A stretch of 64,000 nucleotides of DNA, taken from assembly GCA_050287965.1 (NCBI GenBank), contig JBNKCX010000041.1:186001-250000 (forward strand), read 5' to 3'. Shown piece by piece: positions 18,475 to 26,264 of the stretch (the first letter of the stretch is position 1; each line of letters begins with the position of its first letter). The translations under genes were made by a program, and so were the position numbers. Under the pieces are notes generated by a model. The model saw only the letters and a program-made list of their open reading frames with translations. It searched no databases and had not been told where the DNA came from. The DNA is from CBFDBF01 sp050287965. Its GTDB lineage: Bacteria > Pseudomonadota > Gammaproteobacteria > Chromatiales > Chromatiaceae.

Positions 18475-19253
18475 TCCATATCCGACTCCTCGGCATCGGC
18501 CTGATCGGCCCCGGACTGGACGGCTGGTCCGACGGCGCCCGGGTCCTGCGCGACGGCGGCGCCGCCTACGCCCGCAGGGAAACAGCGATCCCCGCACCCG
18601 CCCTGCTGCCGGCCAACGAGCGCCGACGTACCACTGCCTGTATCAAACTGGCCCTTGCCGCCGCCGAGCAGGCGGTCCGAGATGCGGACCTGGATCCGGC
18701 GGAGCTGGCCAGCGTATTCAGTTCCAGCCACGGCGACATGCGGGTTTCCGACAACCTCTGCCGGGCCCTGGCGAGCGAGGATAGACCGGTATCGCCCACC
18801 CAGTTCCACAATTCGGTACACAACGCCCCCGCCGGCTATTGGTCCATCGCCACCGGCTCACGCCAACCCTCCACCAGCCTGGCGGTGGCCGATTCCAGCT
18901 TTAGCGCCGGATTACTGGAGGCGGCCCTGCAATCCCGGGCCAACGGCCACCCGGTACTGCTTACTACCTACGATCATCCGGCCCCATCGCCGCTAAACAG
19001 CGCAGCACCTCTGATAGACCCGTTTGCGGTTGCTGTAGTGGTACAGGCGGGAAAACAGGAACCACGACTGCGACTCTCCCTGGAAACCGGTGAAGAGAGT
19101 CGCCTGACCCGGCAGGAGCTGGAGCAGTTGCGCCTGGGCAATCCCGCGGCGCGCGCCCTGCCCCTGCTCGCGGCCCTGGCCGACGGGTTGCCCGCCACCG
19201 TCCATCTGCCCCACCAGGATAGGCAGCTACGCATCGACCTGGAGTCGGCATGA
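18471..19253 (+). CDS. Ketosynthase-like chain-length factor (ApeC-like, half-length)
   Basis: 260 residues, about two thirds of a normal ketosynthase. The N-terminal region matches the Ketoacyl-synt_2 type (FHNSVHNAPAGYW, then SLAVADSSFSAGLLEA), but no catalytic cysteine sits at the expected place and the C-terminal His-containing half is absent. This is what chain-length-factor partners in APE clusters look like; the pair probably forms a heterodimer that fixes the product length. Start GTG 18471 with GGAGG upstream, five bases away. Confidence 0.8.
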   Translation: MIHIRLLGIGLIGPGLDGWSDGARVLRDGGAAYARRETAIPAPALLPANERRRTTACIKLALAAAEQAVRDADLDPAELASVFSSSHGDMRVSDNLCRALASEDRPVSPTQFHNSVHNAPAGYWSIATGSRQPSTSLAVADSSFSAGLLEAALQSRANGHPVLLTTYDHPAPSPLNSAAPLIDPFAVAVVVQAGKQEPRLRLSLETGEESRLTRQELEQLRLGNPAARALPLLAALADGLPATVHLPHQDRQLRIDLESA

Positions 19254-19693
19254 ACCTGCAACACGAGCAGATCTGCGCCCTGATCCCCCACGCCGACGGC
19301 ATGTGCCTGCTGGAACGGGTGGAAGAGTGGGACGAAACCCGGATCCTTTGCAGCAGCGACTCCCATCGGAGTACCGATAATCCCCTGCGCAAAAACCAAC
19401 GGCTGGCGGCCATCCACGCCCTGGAGTACGGAGCCCAGGCCATGGCGGTACACGGAGGCCTGGTGGCGCAGCGGCTGCGGCAACGGATGCGTAACGGTTT
19501 CCTGGTGGCGATACGGGATGCCAAGCTCTACCGGGAGCGTCTGGACGATCTGCCGGGTCCGTTGCAGGTGGAAGCGACACAACTATTAGACTCGGATGCC
19601 AACCAGATCTACCACGTACGAATCAGCTGTGGTGATCAGTCCGTCGCCGAAGGGCGGCTGTTGGTGATGAACAATCTGGAGGCCAATCCATGA
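19250..19693 (+). CDS. Hot-dog fold dehydratase (ApeP-like)
   Basis: 147 residues with the FabZ-type opening IPHADGMCLLERV and a conserved HALEYGAQAMAVHGG helix, as in the ApeP/FabZ-like proteins annotated as 3-hydroxylacyl-ACP dehydratases. It would cooperate with the small dehydratase at 10284-10571, since ApeI and ApeP-type proteins are both needed in known polyene systems. Four-base overlaps on both sides (ATGA). Confidence 0.83.
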   Translation: MNLQHEQICALIPHADGMCLLERVEEWDETRILCSSDSHRSTDNPLRKNQRLAAIHALEYGAQAMAVHGGLVAQRLRQRMRNGFLVAIRDAKLYRERLDDLPGPLQVEATQLLDSDANQIYHVRISCGDQSVAEGRLLVMNNLEANP

Positions 19694-20409
19694 AACGCGC
19701 CCTGGTCACCGGCGGTAGCGGCGCCATCGGCGGCGCCATCTGCCGCCAGTTCGCCGCCGACGGCATGCAGGTGCTGGTGCACGCCAATAATAACCTCGAT
19801 CGGGCGGAATGGCTGGCACGGGAGATACGCGACGCCGGGGGCTCAGCGAGGGCCGTCTGCTTCGATGTCGCCAATCCCGATGCCTGCACCCAGGCGTTGG
19901 AACAACTGCTGCAGGACGGCCCCATCCAGGTGCTGGTGAATAACGCCGGCATCCACGACGACGCCCCCCTGGTAGGGATGGAACGCGAACAGTGGCAGCG
20001 GGTGATCGACGTCTCCCTTAACGGCTTCTATAACGTCACTCAACCCCTGCTGTTGCCGATGATGGGCACCCGTTGGGGGCGGGTGATCTCCCTCTCCTCC
20101 ATCAGCGGGGTGATGGGAAACCGCGGCCAGGCCAATTACGCGGCTGCCAAGGCGGGGCTGCACGGCGCCAGCAAATCCCTGGCAAAAGAGCTCGCCTCCC
20201 GGGGCGTGACGGTGAACGTGGTGGCGCCGGGTATCATCGAGTCACCCATGATCGAAGGGAGCATTCCGCCGGATCTGATCAAACAGCTGGTGCCCATGAA
20301 GCGGGCCGGCACCCCCGGGGAGGTGGCGGACCTGGTGAGCTTTCTTGCTTCTGAGCGGGCCGCCTACATCTCCGGCCAGGTGATTTCCATAAACGGGGCC
20401 ATGGCATGA
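19690..20409 (+). CDS. 3-oxoacyl-ACP reductase, FabG/SDR family (ApeQ-like)
   Basis: 239 residues of the classical short-chain dehydrogenase family. Cofactor motif TGGSGAIG at 7-14, NNAG at 84-87, and the catalytic Ser137, Tyr150 and Lys154 are present. It should reduce the 3-keto group after each condensation. Tight coupling with the dehydratase upstream and glycosyltransferase downstream (4-bp overlaps) places it in the same pathway. Confidence 0.93.
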   Translation: MKRALVTGGSGAIGGAICRQFAADGMQVLVHANNNLDRAEWLAREIRDAGGSARAVCFDVANPDACTQALEQLLQDGPIQVLVNNAGIHDDAPLVGMEREQWQRVIDVSLNGFYNVTQPLLLPMMGTRWGRVISLSSISGVMGNRGQANYAAAKAGLHGASKSLAKELASRGVTVNVVAPGIIESPMIEGSIPPDLIKQLVPMKRAGTPGEVADLVSFLASERAAYISGQVISINGAMA

Positions 20410-21131
20410 AGGTGATGGCCGTTATCCCGGCCTACAACGAAGCCGCTAGCATTCGAGCCCTGGCGGAAGCGGTTCTCGCCCTGGGGCTGGAATTGATCGT
20501 GGTGGATGATGGTTCCAGCGACGACACCGCAGAGCAGCTTAGTGATCTGCCTTTGCAGTTGATCCGGCACCCTACCAATCAGGGTAAGGCGGCCAGCCTG
20601 CGCCGGGGTATGGATACCGCCCTGGCCGCCGGTGCCGATGGTGTGCTGACCCTGGATGGAGACGGTCAACACCGGCCCGGTGAAATTCCCGGCATGCTGG
20701 AGCTGTTCGCCCGCAACCCGGAATGTCTGATTATCGGCGCCCGCCTGCTGAACCGTGAACAGGCCCCCCGGGCACGGCGGTTTGCCAACAGCTTTGCCGA
20801 CTTCTGGATCTCCTGGGCCGCCGGCCGACGCTTCCAGGACAGCCAGTCCGGTTTCCGTCTCTACCCCGCGCATATATTGCGACAGGTATGCATAGACCAC
20901 GACAAGCGCCACGGCTTTGTGTTCGAAAGCGAATTCCTCATCGAGGCGGCACGCATGGGCTGCGAATTCAGAACCCTCGCCATCGCTTCCCACTATCCCG
21001 AACAGGCCCGGGCCAGCCACTTCCGACCGGTGGCCGATATCAGCCTTATCGTGGTGATGGTGGCGGGCAAGTTGTTTCGAAGAGGCATGTACCCTCGGGG
21101 TCTGGTGCGTATTTTACGTAAGACGACGTAA
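20406..21131 (+). CDS. Family 2 glycosyltransferase (dolichol-phosphate mannosyltransferase-like)
   Basis: 241 residues. Motifs AYNEA near the N-terminus, VVDDGSSDDT and LDGDGQH (the metal-binding DxD) are typical of GT2 enzymes using nucleotide sugars or polyprenyl acceptors. No C-terminal membrane helices are obvious. It is the last gene of the operon. In APE clusters a GT2 domain fused to an acyltransferase (ApeJ) occurs; here the two activities are separate genes, so the product may be a glycosylated lipid, which is inference. Confidence 0.87.
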   Translation: MKVMAVIPAYNEAASIRALAEAVLALGLELIVVDDGSSDDTAEQLSDLPLQLIRHPTNQGKAASLRRGMDTALAAGADGVLTLDGDGQHRPGEIPGMLELFARNPECLIIGARLLNREQAPRARRFANSFADFWISWAAGRRFQDSQSGFRLYPAHILRQVCIDHDKRHGFVFESEFLIEAARMGCEFRTLAIASHYPEQARASHFRPVADISLIVVMVAGKLFRRGMYPRGLVRILRKTT

Positions 21132-21133
21132 AA
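21112..21133 (+). terminator. Weak hairpin at the end of the APE-like operon
   Basis: TTTTACGT, six bases, then ACGTAAAA form an AT-rich stem overlapping the glycosyltransferase stop codon, followed by a short A-run. It is poor as an intrinsic terminator but is the only structure at the operon end. Confidence 0.25.
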
Positions 21134-21221
21134 AACAGGAGAGAGACTCAGCCCGGTGTGAGCAACATCGCAGGATGCTTCTTGCGGAATCGGACCAATC
21201 CCCCATTTTCCTGAGGATACT

Positions 21222-21250
21222 TTGCAAAATACCGGCGCTGGCCCTATGAT
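21222..21250 (+). promoter_or_regulatory. Sigma-70-like promoter for the lipoprotein gene
   Basis: TTGCAA, a 17-bp spacer, then TATGAT. The predicted transcript start is near 21257, leaving a leader of about 77 bases before the ATG at 21334. This suggests the lipoprotein gene can be transcribed separately from the APE-like operon. Confidence 0.5.
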
Positions 21251-21333
21251 TTATCGACCGGATTTCACTGGTGGAAAACCGCGCCATCATCCAGTGCACA
21301 TTGCAAGCAATCGCAAAACAGGAGAGAAAAAAA

Positions 21334-21729
21334 ATGTATCGGAAACTCGCCACCACCCTCGCCATCGCTATCATCACCCTCACCCTGGCCGGATGTCCGC
21401 ACCAGGCACCGGTTTATAACGTGAACAACGCCACCGTGGTGGCCAACGTAAACAACCTGTCCAGTGAACAAGTGCGCATGGCAATCATCCGCGCAGGCGG
21501 AGGACTCGGCTGGGTAATCAAGGAAGTCAGACCCGGCGAGTTGCAAGGTACCCTGAATCTGCGCAAACACGTCGCCAAGGTAAGTATCCCCTACAACACC
21601 AAGAGCTACAGCATCGTCTATCAGGACAGCGTCAATCTGAACTATGACGGCACCAACATCCACAGCAATTACAACGGCTGGATCCAGAACCTGCATAAAG
21701 CCATTCAGGTTCAGTTAACCCAGATCTAA
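21334..21729 (+). CDS. Small predicted lipoprotein
   Basis: 131 residues with a signal peptide and the lipobox LTLAGC, so the mature protein begins with lipidated Cys of about residue 22. The mature part (about 110 residues) is beta-rich with no family I recognise. The start was set at ATG 21334, which has AGGAGAG upstream; an in-frame start at 21271 lacks one. It has its own promoter and a strong terminator, so it forms a separate transcription unit between the APE-like operon and the amidase gene. Confidence 0.8.
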   Translation: MYRKLATTLAIAIITLTLAGCPHQAPVYNVNNATVVANVNNLSSEQVRMAIIRAGGGLGWVIKEVRPGELQGTLNLRKHVAKVSIPYNTKSYSIVYQDSVNLNYDGTNIHSNYNGWIQNLHKAIQVQLTQI

Positions 21730-21739
21730 AGCTGGTCGC

Positions 21740-21767
21740 GGGCGCCGCCCGGCGGCGCCCGTGTTTT
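21740..21767 (+). terminator. Rho-independent terminator after the lipoprotein gene
   Basis: GGGCGCCGCC (21740-21749) pairs with GGCGGCGCCC (21751-21760) and is followed by GTGTTTT. The stem is long and GC-rich and starts 10 bases after the lipoprotein stop codon. Confidence 0.8.
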
Positions 21768-21841
21768 ATGCTTTTCCAACCGGCGCGTCTTGCTTGCTCC
21801 TGCGCCGGACACCCTTATCCGATCCGCTCCGTTTCCCGCAC

Positions 21842-23359
21842 ATGATATCTATTATCCGTCTGGCGTTTTCTCTCATCCTGATTTCGCTCTTTGCAACACC
21901 GATTTCGGCCGCGGAGGATCTGTTCTCCACCGACGATTGTAGTAAACCGGACGATACACGCTATTCCAGCGAGCTGATGCGGAAAAAAGTCGCGGAGTTT
22001 CAGGCCCTCTCCGAAGAGGCCCTCACTCTACGCGCGGAGTCGATTACCTATCTGGCGCACCTGAAAGAAAAACAGTCATTGCGGGAGCCGCTGCTCGGCT
22101 CGGAAATCACTCTGCTCAGTGCCGGTGCCGCGGAGCTGATCAACGAACGAAAAAGATTGTGGCGGGTGGCCACCGCCCATGAGTGCTGGCTCGGCATGCC
22201 GATCCCCGATGACCCGCAGCAGGCGCGGGTACAAGCCGTCGGGATCACCATGTCACTTGCGGCCGCGCTGACGTTATATGACAACTACCTGACCGCGGTG
22301 GCACTTTATCGTGACGACCCCTTTCTGCGCCAACATATCAATGAAGGCGATTCCGGTTATCTCGTACCTGAGGGCGAATTGCGCCGTGTCGCATTATCGT
22401 TCGCTTCGGCGCACAATCGCGTTCGCGTCCGACGCGGCCTCATCTGGTACGAAAACCATGGCGAATATCTGGCCGGCTCGGAGGATGACCAGGAGCGCTA
22501 CCTGACGGAACTTGTGGAACAGAGTCCCTCCTACGCCATGGTGCGCCAGGTTCATCCGATCAGTTATGCCGGCAACGTGGCGGATCTGATCGGTACCGTC
22601 TCTATCGACACCCTGGAGAAACTCAGGAAAGAAGGGGTGAACTTCTCGAGCATGATGTTCGGTAACATGGTCGGGCTGGTGGAGTCACGGCGCGGTAAAC
22701 TGGACGACCGACGGGAGGTGCTCGAGCGGATTGGCGGTGAGTTACGAGCCGGCGATGTACTGCTGGAGAAGACGCCGTTCCGTCTCACCGACTCGTTTAT
22801 CCCGGGTCACTGGGGCCATGCCGCCATTTGGATCGGGACGGAAGAGGAACTGCGTGAACTGGATTTATGGGAGCATCCGGTTGTTGTTGCCTATCGCTCT
22901 GAAATACGCAACGGACGAAGTGTGATCGAGGCCCTGCGTTCCGGTGTGGAGATGAACACCCTCAAACACTTCCTGAACGTGGATGATCTCGCGATACTCC
23001 GTCATCGGCACCTTGACCGCAAATCCCGGCGCCAGGTGATCCTGCAGGCCCTGCGACAGGTGGGTAAGGAGTATGATTTCAACTTTGACACCCAGAGCGC
23101 CGACCGCATCGTCTGCTCGGAACTGATCTACCATGCCTACGGCGATGTGAAGTGGCCCACCGACCGTAAGCTGGGCCGCGTGGTGGTCAGCCCCGACAAC
23201 ATAGCCCAGGAGGCCACCGGCCAGGGGCCTTTTACGGTGACCCTGCTTTATCACGACGGAATCGAGATCCGGGATTCACTCCAAGCCAGGCTCGCCACTA
23301 TGATCGAACCCCGGGTGGTCACCCTCGCCCACCGTGATCTGGACTATATCAGCCCCTGA
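21842..23359 (+). CDS. YiiX-type permuted papain-like amidase/peptidase (NlpC/P60 superfamily)
   Basis: 505 residues. A signal peptide (about 1-24, ISAAED cleavage) indicates export. The first 300 residues are helical without a recognised family. The C-terminal part has the permuted NlpC/P60 (DUF830/YiiX) arrangement: HWGHAAIW with His326 and, later, IVCSELIYHAY with Cys425. These enzymes hydrolyse amide bonds, often in cell wall or lipid-linked peptides. The ATG at 21842 opens right before the signal peptide; a longer in-frame frame starts at 21761 inside the terminator. It converges on the Lgt-like gene. Confidence 0.82.
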   Translation: MISIIRLAFSLILISLFATPISAAEDLFSTDDCSKPDDTRYSSELMRKKVAEFQALSEEALTLRAESITYLAHLKEKQSLREPLLGSEITLLSAGAAELINERKRLWRVATAHECWLGMPIPDDPQQARVQAVGITMSLAAALTLYDNYLTAVALYRDDPFLRQHINEGDSGYLVPEGELRRVALSFASAHNRVRVRRGLIWYENHGEYLAGSEDDQERYLTELVEQSPSYAMVRQVHPISYAGNVADLIGTVSIDTLEKLRKEGVNFSSMMFGNMVGLVESRRGKLDDRREVLERIGGELRAGDVLLEKTPFRLTDSFIPGHWGHAAIWIGTEEELRELDLWEHPVVVAYRSEIRNGRSVIEALRSGVEMNTLKHFLNVDDLAILRHRHLDRKSRRQVILQALRQVGKEYDFNFDTQSADRIVCSELIYHAYGDVKWPTDRKLGRVVVSPDNIAQEATGQGPFTVTLLYHDGIEIRDSLQARLATMIEPRVVTLAHRDLDYISP

Positions 23360-23405
23360 GCAGGCTTCCGCCGCAACGGCTTTCCCTCTAGTCCCACCCT
23401 TCCGA

Positions 23406-24398
23406 TCAGAATTCCTTATACACCTCCACCCTCGGATAGATCGCGGTGTGCTCCATACCCGGATGCCGATGCCCATAGCGTTGCGGAACATCATGGGTCC
23501 AGTCACCGGGAATGACGGCGGGCAGAATAAGGAGCGAACCGAAAACGATGCGTCTGCCCCATAGACCGGCCGCGCTCACGGCGGAACCCGGCACGGGTTG
23601 AGCCGCCGAATCCTGCTGCGCACCTTTCCCTTTCCCACCCCGATAGAACCAGACAAGCAGCACCAGGCCGACCAAGGTCATAAACATGTTGAATTCCTGC
23701 CCCGGAGGGAAGCCGTACAGATCCGTCCGGTATTCGCGGAAGAAATCGACAAATATCCGTAGAAAACCGTACCACAGGATGAAATGCGCCATAACCACGC
23801 CACGCGGTGGTTTGGTTTTCCTTATGAAGAGCAGAAGCGGGATCAAAAGGAGATTCTTTATCCCGTCATACAAAACCACGGGATGGCGATACCCCTCCAC
23901 GTCCGGAAACTTGACGCCCCACCAACCGTCCGTAAGACTCCCCACAATTTGTCCGTCGATAAAATTCCCGATGCGCCCAACCCCCATGATATACGCCCCG
24001 GCAATGGCCAGGACATCAGCAAGTTCGAGAAAACTCCTTTTCTGCCGTGTGGCATAGAGCAATAAACCGAGGATCGCACCCACAAGAATCCCGTGCGTCG
24101 ACATCCCTCCCAGCCACACGGCCGGTATATGCCACAGATGTTCCCGGTAGTAGGGCCATTCATAGAAAAACACCTCTACCAGGCGTCCACCCAGCAACAC
24201 CCCGCATGCCATGATGATGGTCAAGGTATATATATCCTTCATTTCCATCTTCAGATTCGCGCGGTTCCTGCGCAACCAGGTAAATATGCCGATAAAACCG
24301 GCGGTGAAACTCAGGCCATACCACCAGATATAAAATCCACCGGCCTTCGCAACCACCGGATCTATGTTATGAACGAATGGTCCGATCATCGCGGCCAT
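23406..24398 (-). CDS. lgt: Lgt-like prolipoprotein diacylglyceryl transferase with C-terminal extension
   Basis: 330 residues. Lgt transfers diacylglycerol from phosphatidylglycerol to the lipobox cysteine. About seven membrane helices and the signature GRIGNFIDGQIVG (141-153) are present. The usual HGG(L/I)xG loop reads THGILVG here (His102 kept, second Gly replaced). Beyond the usual end (about 258) there is a 70-residue extension with a further hydrophobic segment and a His-rich tail (RYGHRHPGMEH). It lies 6 bp after a radical SAM gene in the same operon, not beside thyA as classical lgt, so it may be a specialised paralogue. Confidence 0.82.
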   Translation of the reverse strand: MAAMIGPFVHNIDPVVAKAGGFYIWWYGLSFTAGFIGIFTWLRRNRANLKMEMKDIYTLTIIMACGVLLGGRLVEVFFYEWPYYREHLWHIPAVWLGGMSTHGILVGAILGLLLYATRQKRSFLELADVLAIAGAYIMGVGRIGNFIDGQIVGSLTDGWWGVKFPDVEGYRHPVVLYDGIKNLLLIPLLLFIRKTKPPRGVVMAHFILWYGFLRIFVDFFREYRTDLYGFPPGQEFNMFMTLVGLVLLVWFYRGGKGKGAQQDSAAQPVPGSAVSAAGLWGRRIVFGSLLILPAVIPGDWTHDVPQRYGHRHPGMEHTAIYPRVEVYKEF

Positions 24399-24403
24399 CC
24401 TCC

Positions 24404-25729
24404 TCAGGCGTACATCTCTTGTCGTCGCGCATCGCGCAGTTGATGGAAGAAATGAGATTTCCTCCTATGTGTCTCCTCGTCACTGTAGAGCTCGCTCACC
24501 AGCCAGGTGAAACTGCTCTCCAGTTCAGCCACGCTCATCCGTTCGGGGATGAAGTTCACGTCGAACAGGGTACAAAGCTCCCAGGCATGTTCATGGAGCA
24601 GACGTCCGCTATCCTGCAAACGTCGATAAAGCGGAGTATTCGGAAAAGCGGTTTGAATCGTTACCTGCACTTCATGCAGTCCGCTCTGGCGCACGAAGTC
24701 ACGCACCTCGGAAAAACTTTCCATACCGGCGCCGTCCAATCCAAGAACGAAGCAGCCATTGACGCTTATGCCATGCCCCTGAATACGCTGGATAGCACTC
24801 AGATAACGATCATATTGCCCCGCCTTCCAGTTGCTCTTCCTCTCCATGCCCTGCAGGACCGCGCGCGACGGACTTTCCAGGCCGATCAATACCTGGGCAC
24901 ACCCGCTGTCACGCATCAGCGCCAGCAACTCATCATCCTCCGCTATTGAGATATCGCTTTCGGTAAACCAACGGATATCCTCTTTCGCCAGTTCCCGCAG
25001 CAGCGCCTTGGAATGACGCTTATTAACAAAGCTGTTGTCATCGGCGAATTCGATGAAGGGCTTCGCCCAGATCGACTTGATATGTCTGATCTCAGCGATC
25101 ACATTGGAGATCGGCTTGATGCGGTATCTTGGGGATAGACGAATGGAAGCGGCACAGAATTCGCAATCGAACGGACACCCGCGCGCAGTCTGAACCGTAA
25201 TCCGGTTATAACGGTGCGGATCAAGCAGTTCGAAACTCGGCATCGGCGCCTGTGCCAGATCAAAGGTGTTATCACGGGCGTCGTATCGGGAGCGCAGCGT
25301 TCCCTGCCGCAGATCGCGCATCACCTGCGGCCATACCGGCTCTCCCTCACCGATCACCACACAGTCCGCATGCTGCAGCGCCTCCTGAGGACAGGCCGAC
25401 ACATGCAACCCCCCGAGGATCACCTTGGTCCCCCGGTTGCGATACCGATCGGCCAGCTGATAGGCCTCCTTGATCTGGGCGCTGAACGAGGATATCGCCA
25501 CTGCATCAAAGTCACCCGGAACCCCGTCTTGAGTCTGAATGTCTTCAACCTCGACATATTCCAGTTCGATCTCCCGCGGCGTCATCCCGGCCAGGGTCAA
25601 CAGGCCAAGACTTGGAAGCGAAGCGATCTTTTTATTACGTTCCACGAACCCCGGAAGGGTTAAACCGAGGCGGGTCAGCTCTTCGTTGTGGGCGCGCACC
25701 CCACTCATGGCGATCAGTCCTAACTTCAT
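24404..25729 (-). CDS. B12-binding-type radical SAM protein (3)
   Basis: 441 residues. N-terminal B12-binding-like domain (VILGGLHVSACPQEA, GEGEPVWPQ), radical SAM motif Cys185-x3-Cys189-x2-Cys192 in ARGCPFDCEFC, and a C-terminal region ending in RQEMYA. Order and spacing of the motifs follow those of the 15969-17270 enzyme, so the two are probably paralogues. It is sandwiched between a small membrane protein (4 bp upstream) and the Lgt-like gene (6 bp downstream), so a role in lipid or lipoprotein modification is plausible but unproven. Confidence 0.88.
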   Translation of the reverse strand: MKLGLIAMSGVRAHNEELTRLGLTLPGFVERNKKIASLPSLGLLTLAGMTPREIELEYVEVEDIQTQDGVPGDFDAVAISSFSAQIKEAYQLADRYRNRGTKVILGGLHVSACPQEALQHADCVVIGEGEPVWPQVMRDLRQGTLRSRYDARDNTFDLAQAPMPSFELLDPHRYNRITVQTARGCPFDCEFCAASIRLSPRYRIKPISNVIAEIRHIKSIWAKPFIEFADDNSFVNKRHSKALLRELAKEDIRWFTESDISIAEDDELLALMRDSGCAQVLIGLESPSRAVLQGMERKSNWKAGQYDRYLSAIQRIQGHGISVNGCFVLGLDGAGMESFSEVRDFVRQSGLHEVQVTIQTAFPNTPLYRRLQDSGRLLHEHAWELCTLFDVNFIPERMSVAELESSFTWLVSELYSDEETHRRKSHFFHQLRDARRQEMYA

Positions 25730-25733
25730 ATCA

Positions 25734-26114
25734 CTACCCTCCGAAAACCAACGGCAAAATGCCTGCCAATACCGCCAATACGGGAATGGGAAACAGATGA
25801 CGGAAGGAGTTGCGCCAAGCGCTAAGAAAACAGCACAGCGGCATCGTTACCACCGCCACCATAAATCCGGTCGAAGCAAGAGCCAGTCCGGTGTCCGCCA
25901 GCGCCATATCTCGTACGGTAAGCCCAAACATCAGGTTCAGCATACCGAGACCGAAAAATGCGATATGTCCCAATCGCAACATGCGGCGACGGAATGAGCC
26001 GTAGCCGCCGGCCCAGTCCTCTCGATAAAAAAACAAGCCGATCACCGCTCCCGCCGACGCTCCCAGCAGCATGGCACCCCAACCGATAGCGATATGCAAT
26101 TGCGCGATATCCAT
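25734..26114 (-). CDS. Small four-helix membrane protein, unrecognised
   Basis: 126 residues with four predicted membrane helices (about 8-28, 46-66, 74-94, 106-124) and a Arg/Lys-rich cytoplasmic loop. No family is recognised. The ATG at 26114 has GGAGG six bases upstream, which decides against the longer in-frame start at 26195. It is the first gene of the three-gene operon with the radical SAM and Lgt-like genes. Confidence 0.75.
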   Translation of the reverse strand: MDIAQLHIAIGWGAMLLGASAGAVIGLFFYREDWAGGYGSFRRRMLRLGHIAFFGLGMLNLMFGLTVRDMALADTGLALASTGFMVAVVTMPLCCFLSAWRNSFRHLFPIPVLAVLAGILPLVFGG

Positions 26115-26237
26115 TTGCCACCTCCGGCATTTCCGGCCTGCCCCATAACATCGCAGGCTAAGAGAAAGCGTGGCCGAAGGTCCAAGAATATACAACGTTG
26201 ATGAAAAACGTGCCGACTTATGCTACATAGGGTATCG

Positions 26238-26243
26238 TATAAT
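26238..26243 (+). promoter_or_regulatory. -10 element of the XRE regulator gene
   Basis: A consensus TATAAT lies 21 bases before the ATG at 26265. No good -35 is at the right distance, which hints at activation or autoregulation. The region is shared with the divergent membrane protein/radical SAM/Lgt operon. Confidence 0.45.
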
Positions 26244-26264
26244 AATACTTTTGGGAGGTATCAG

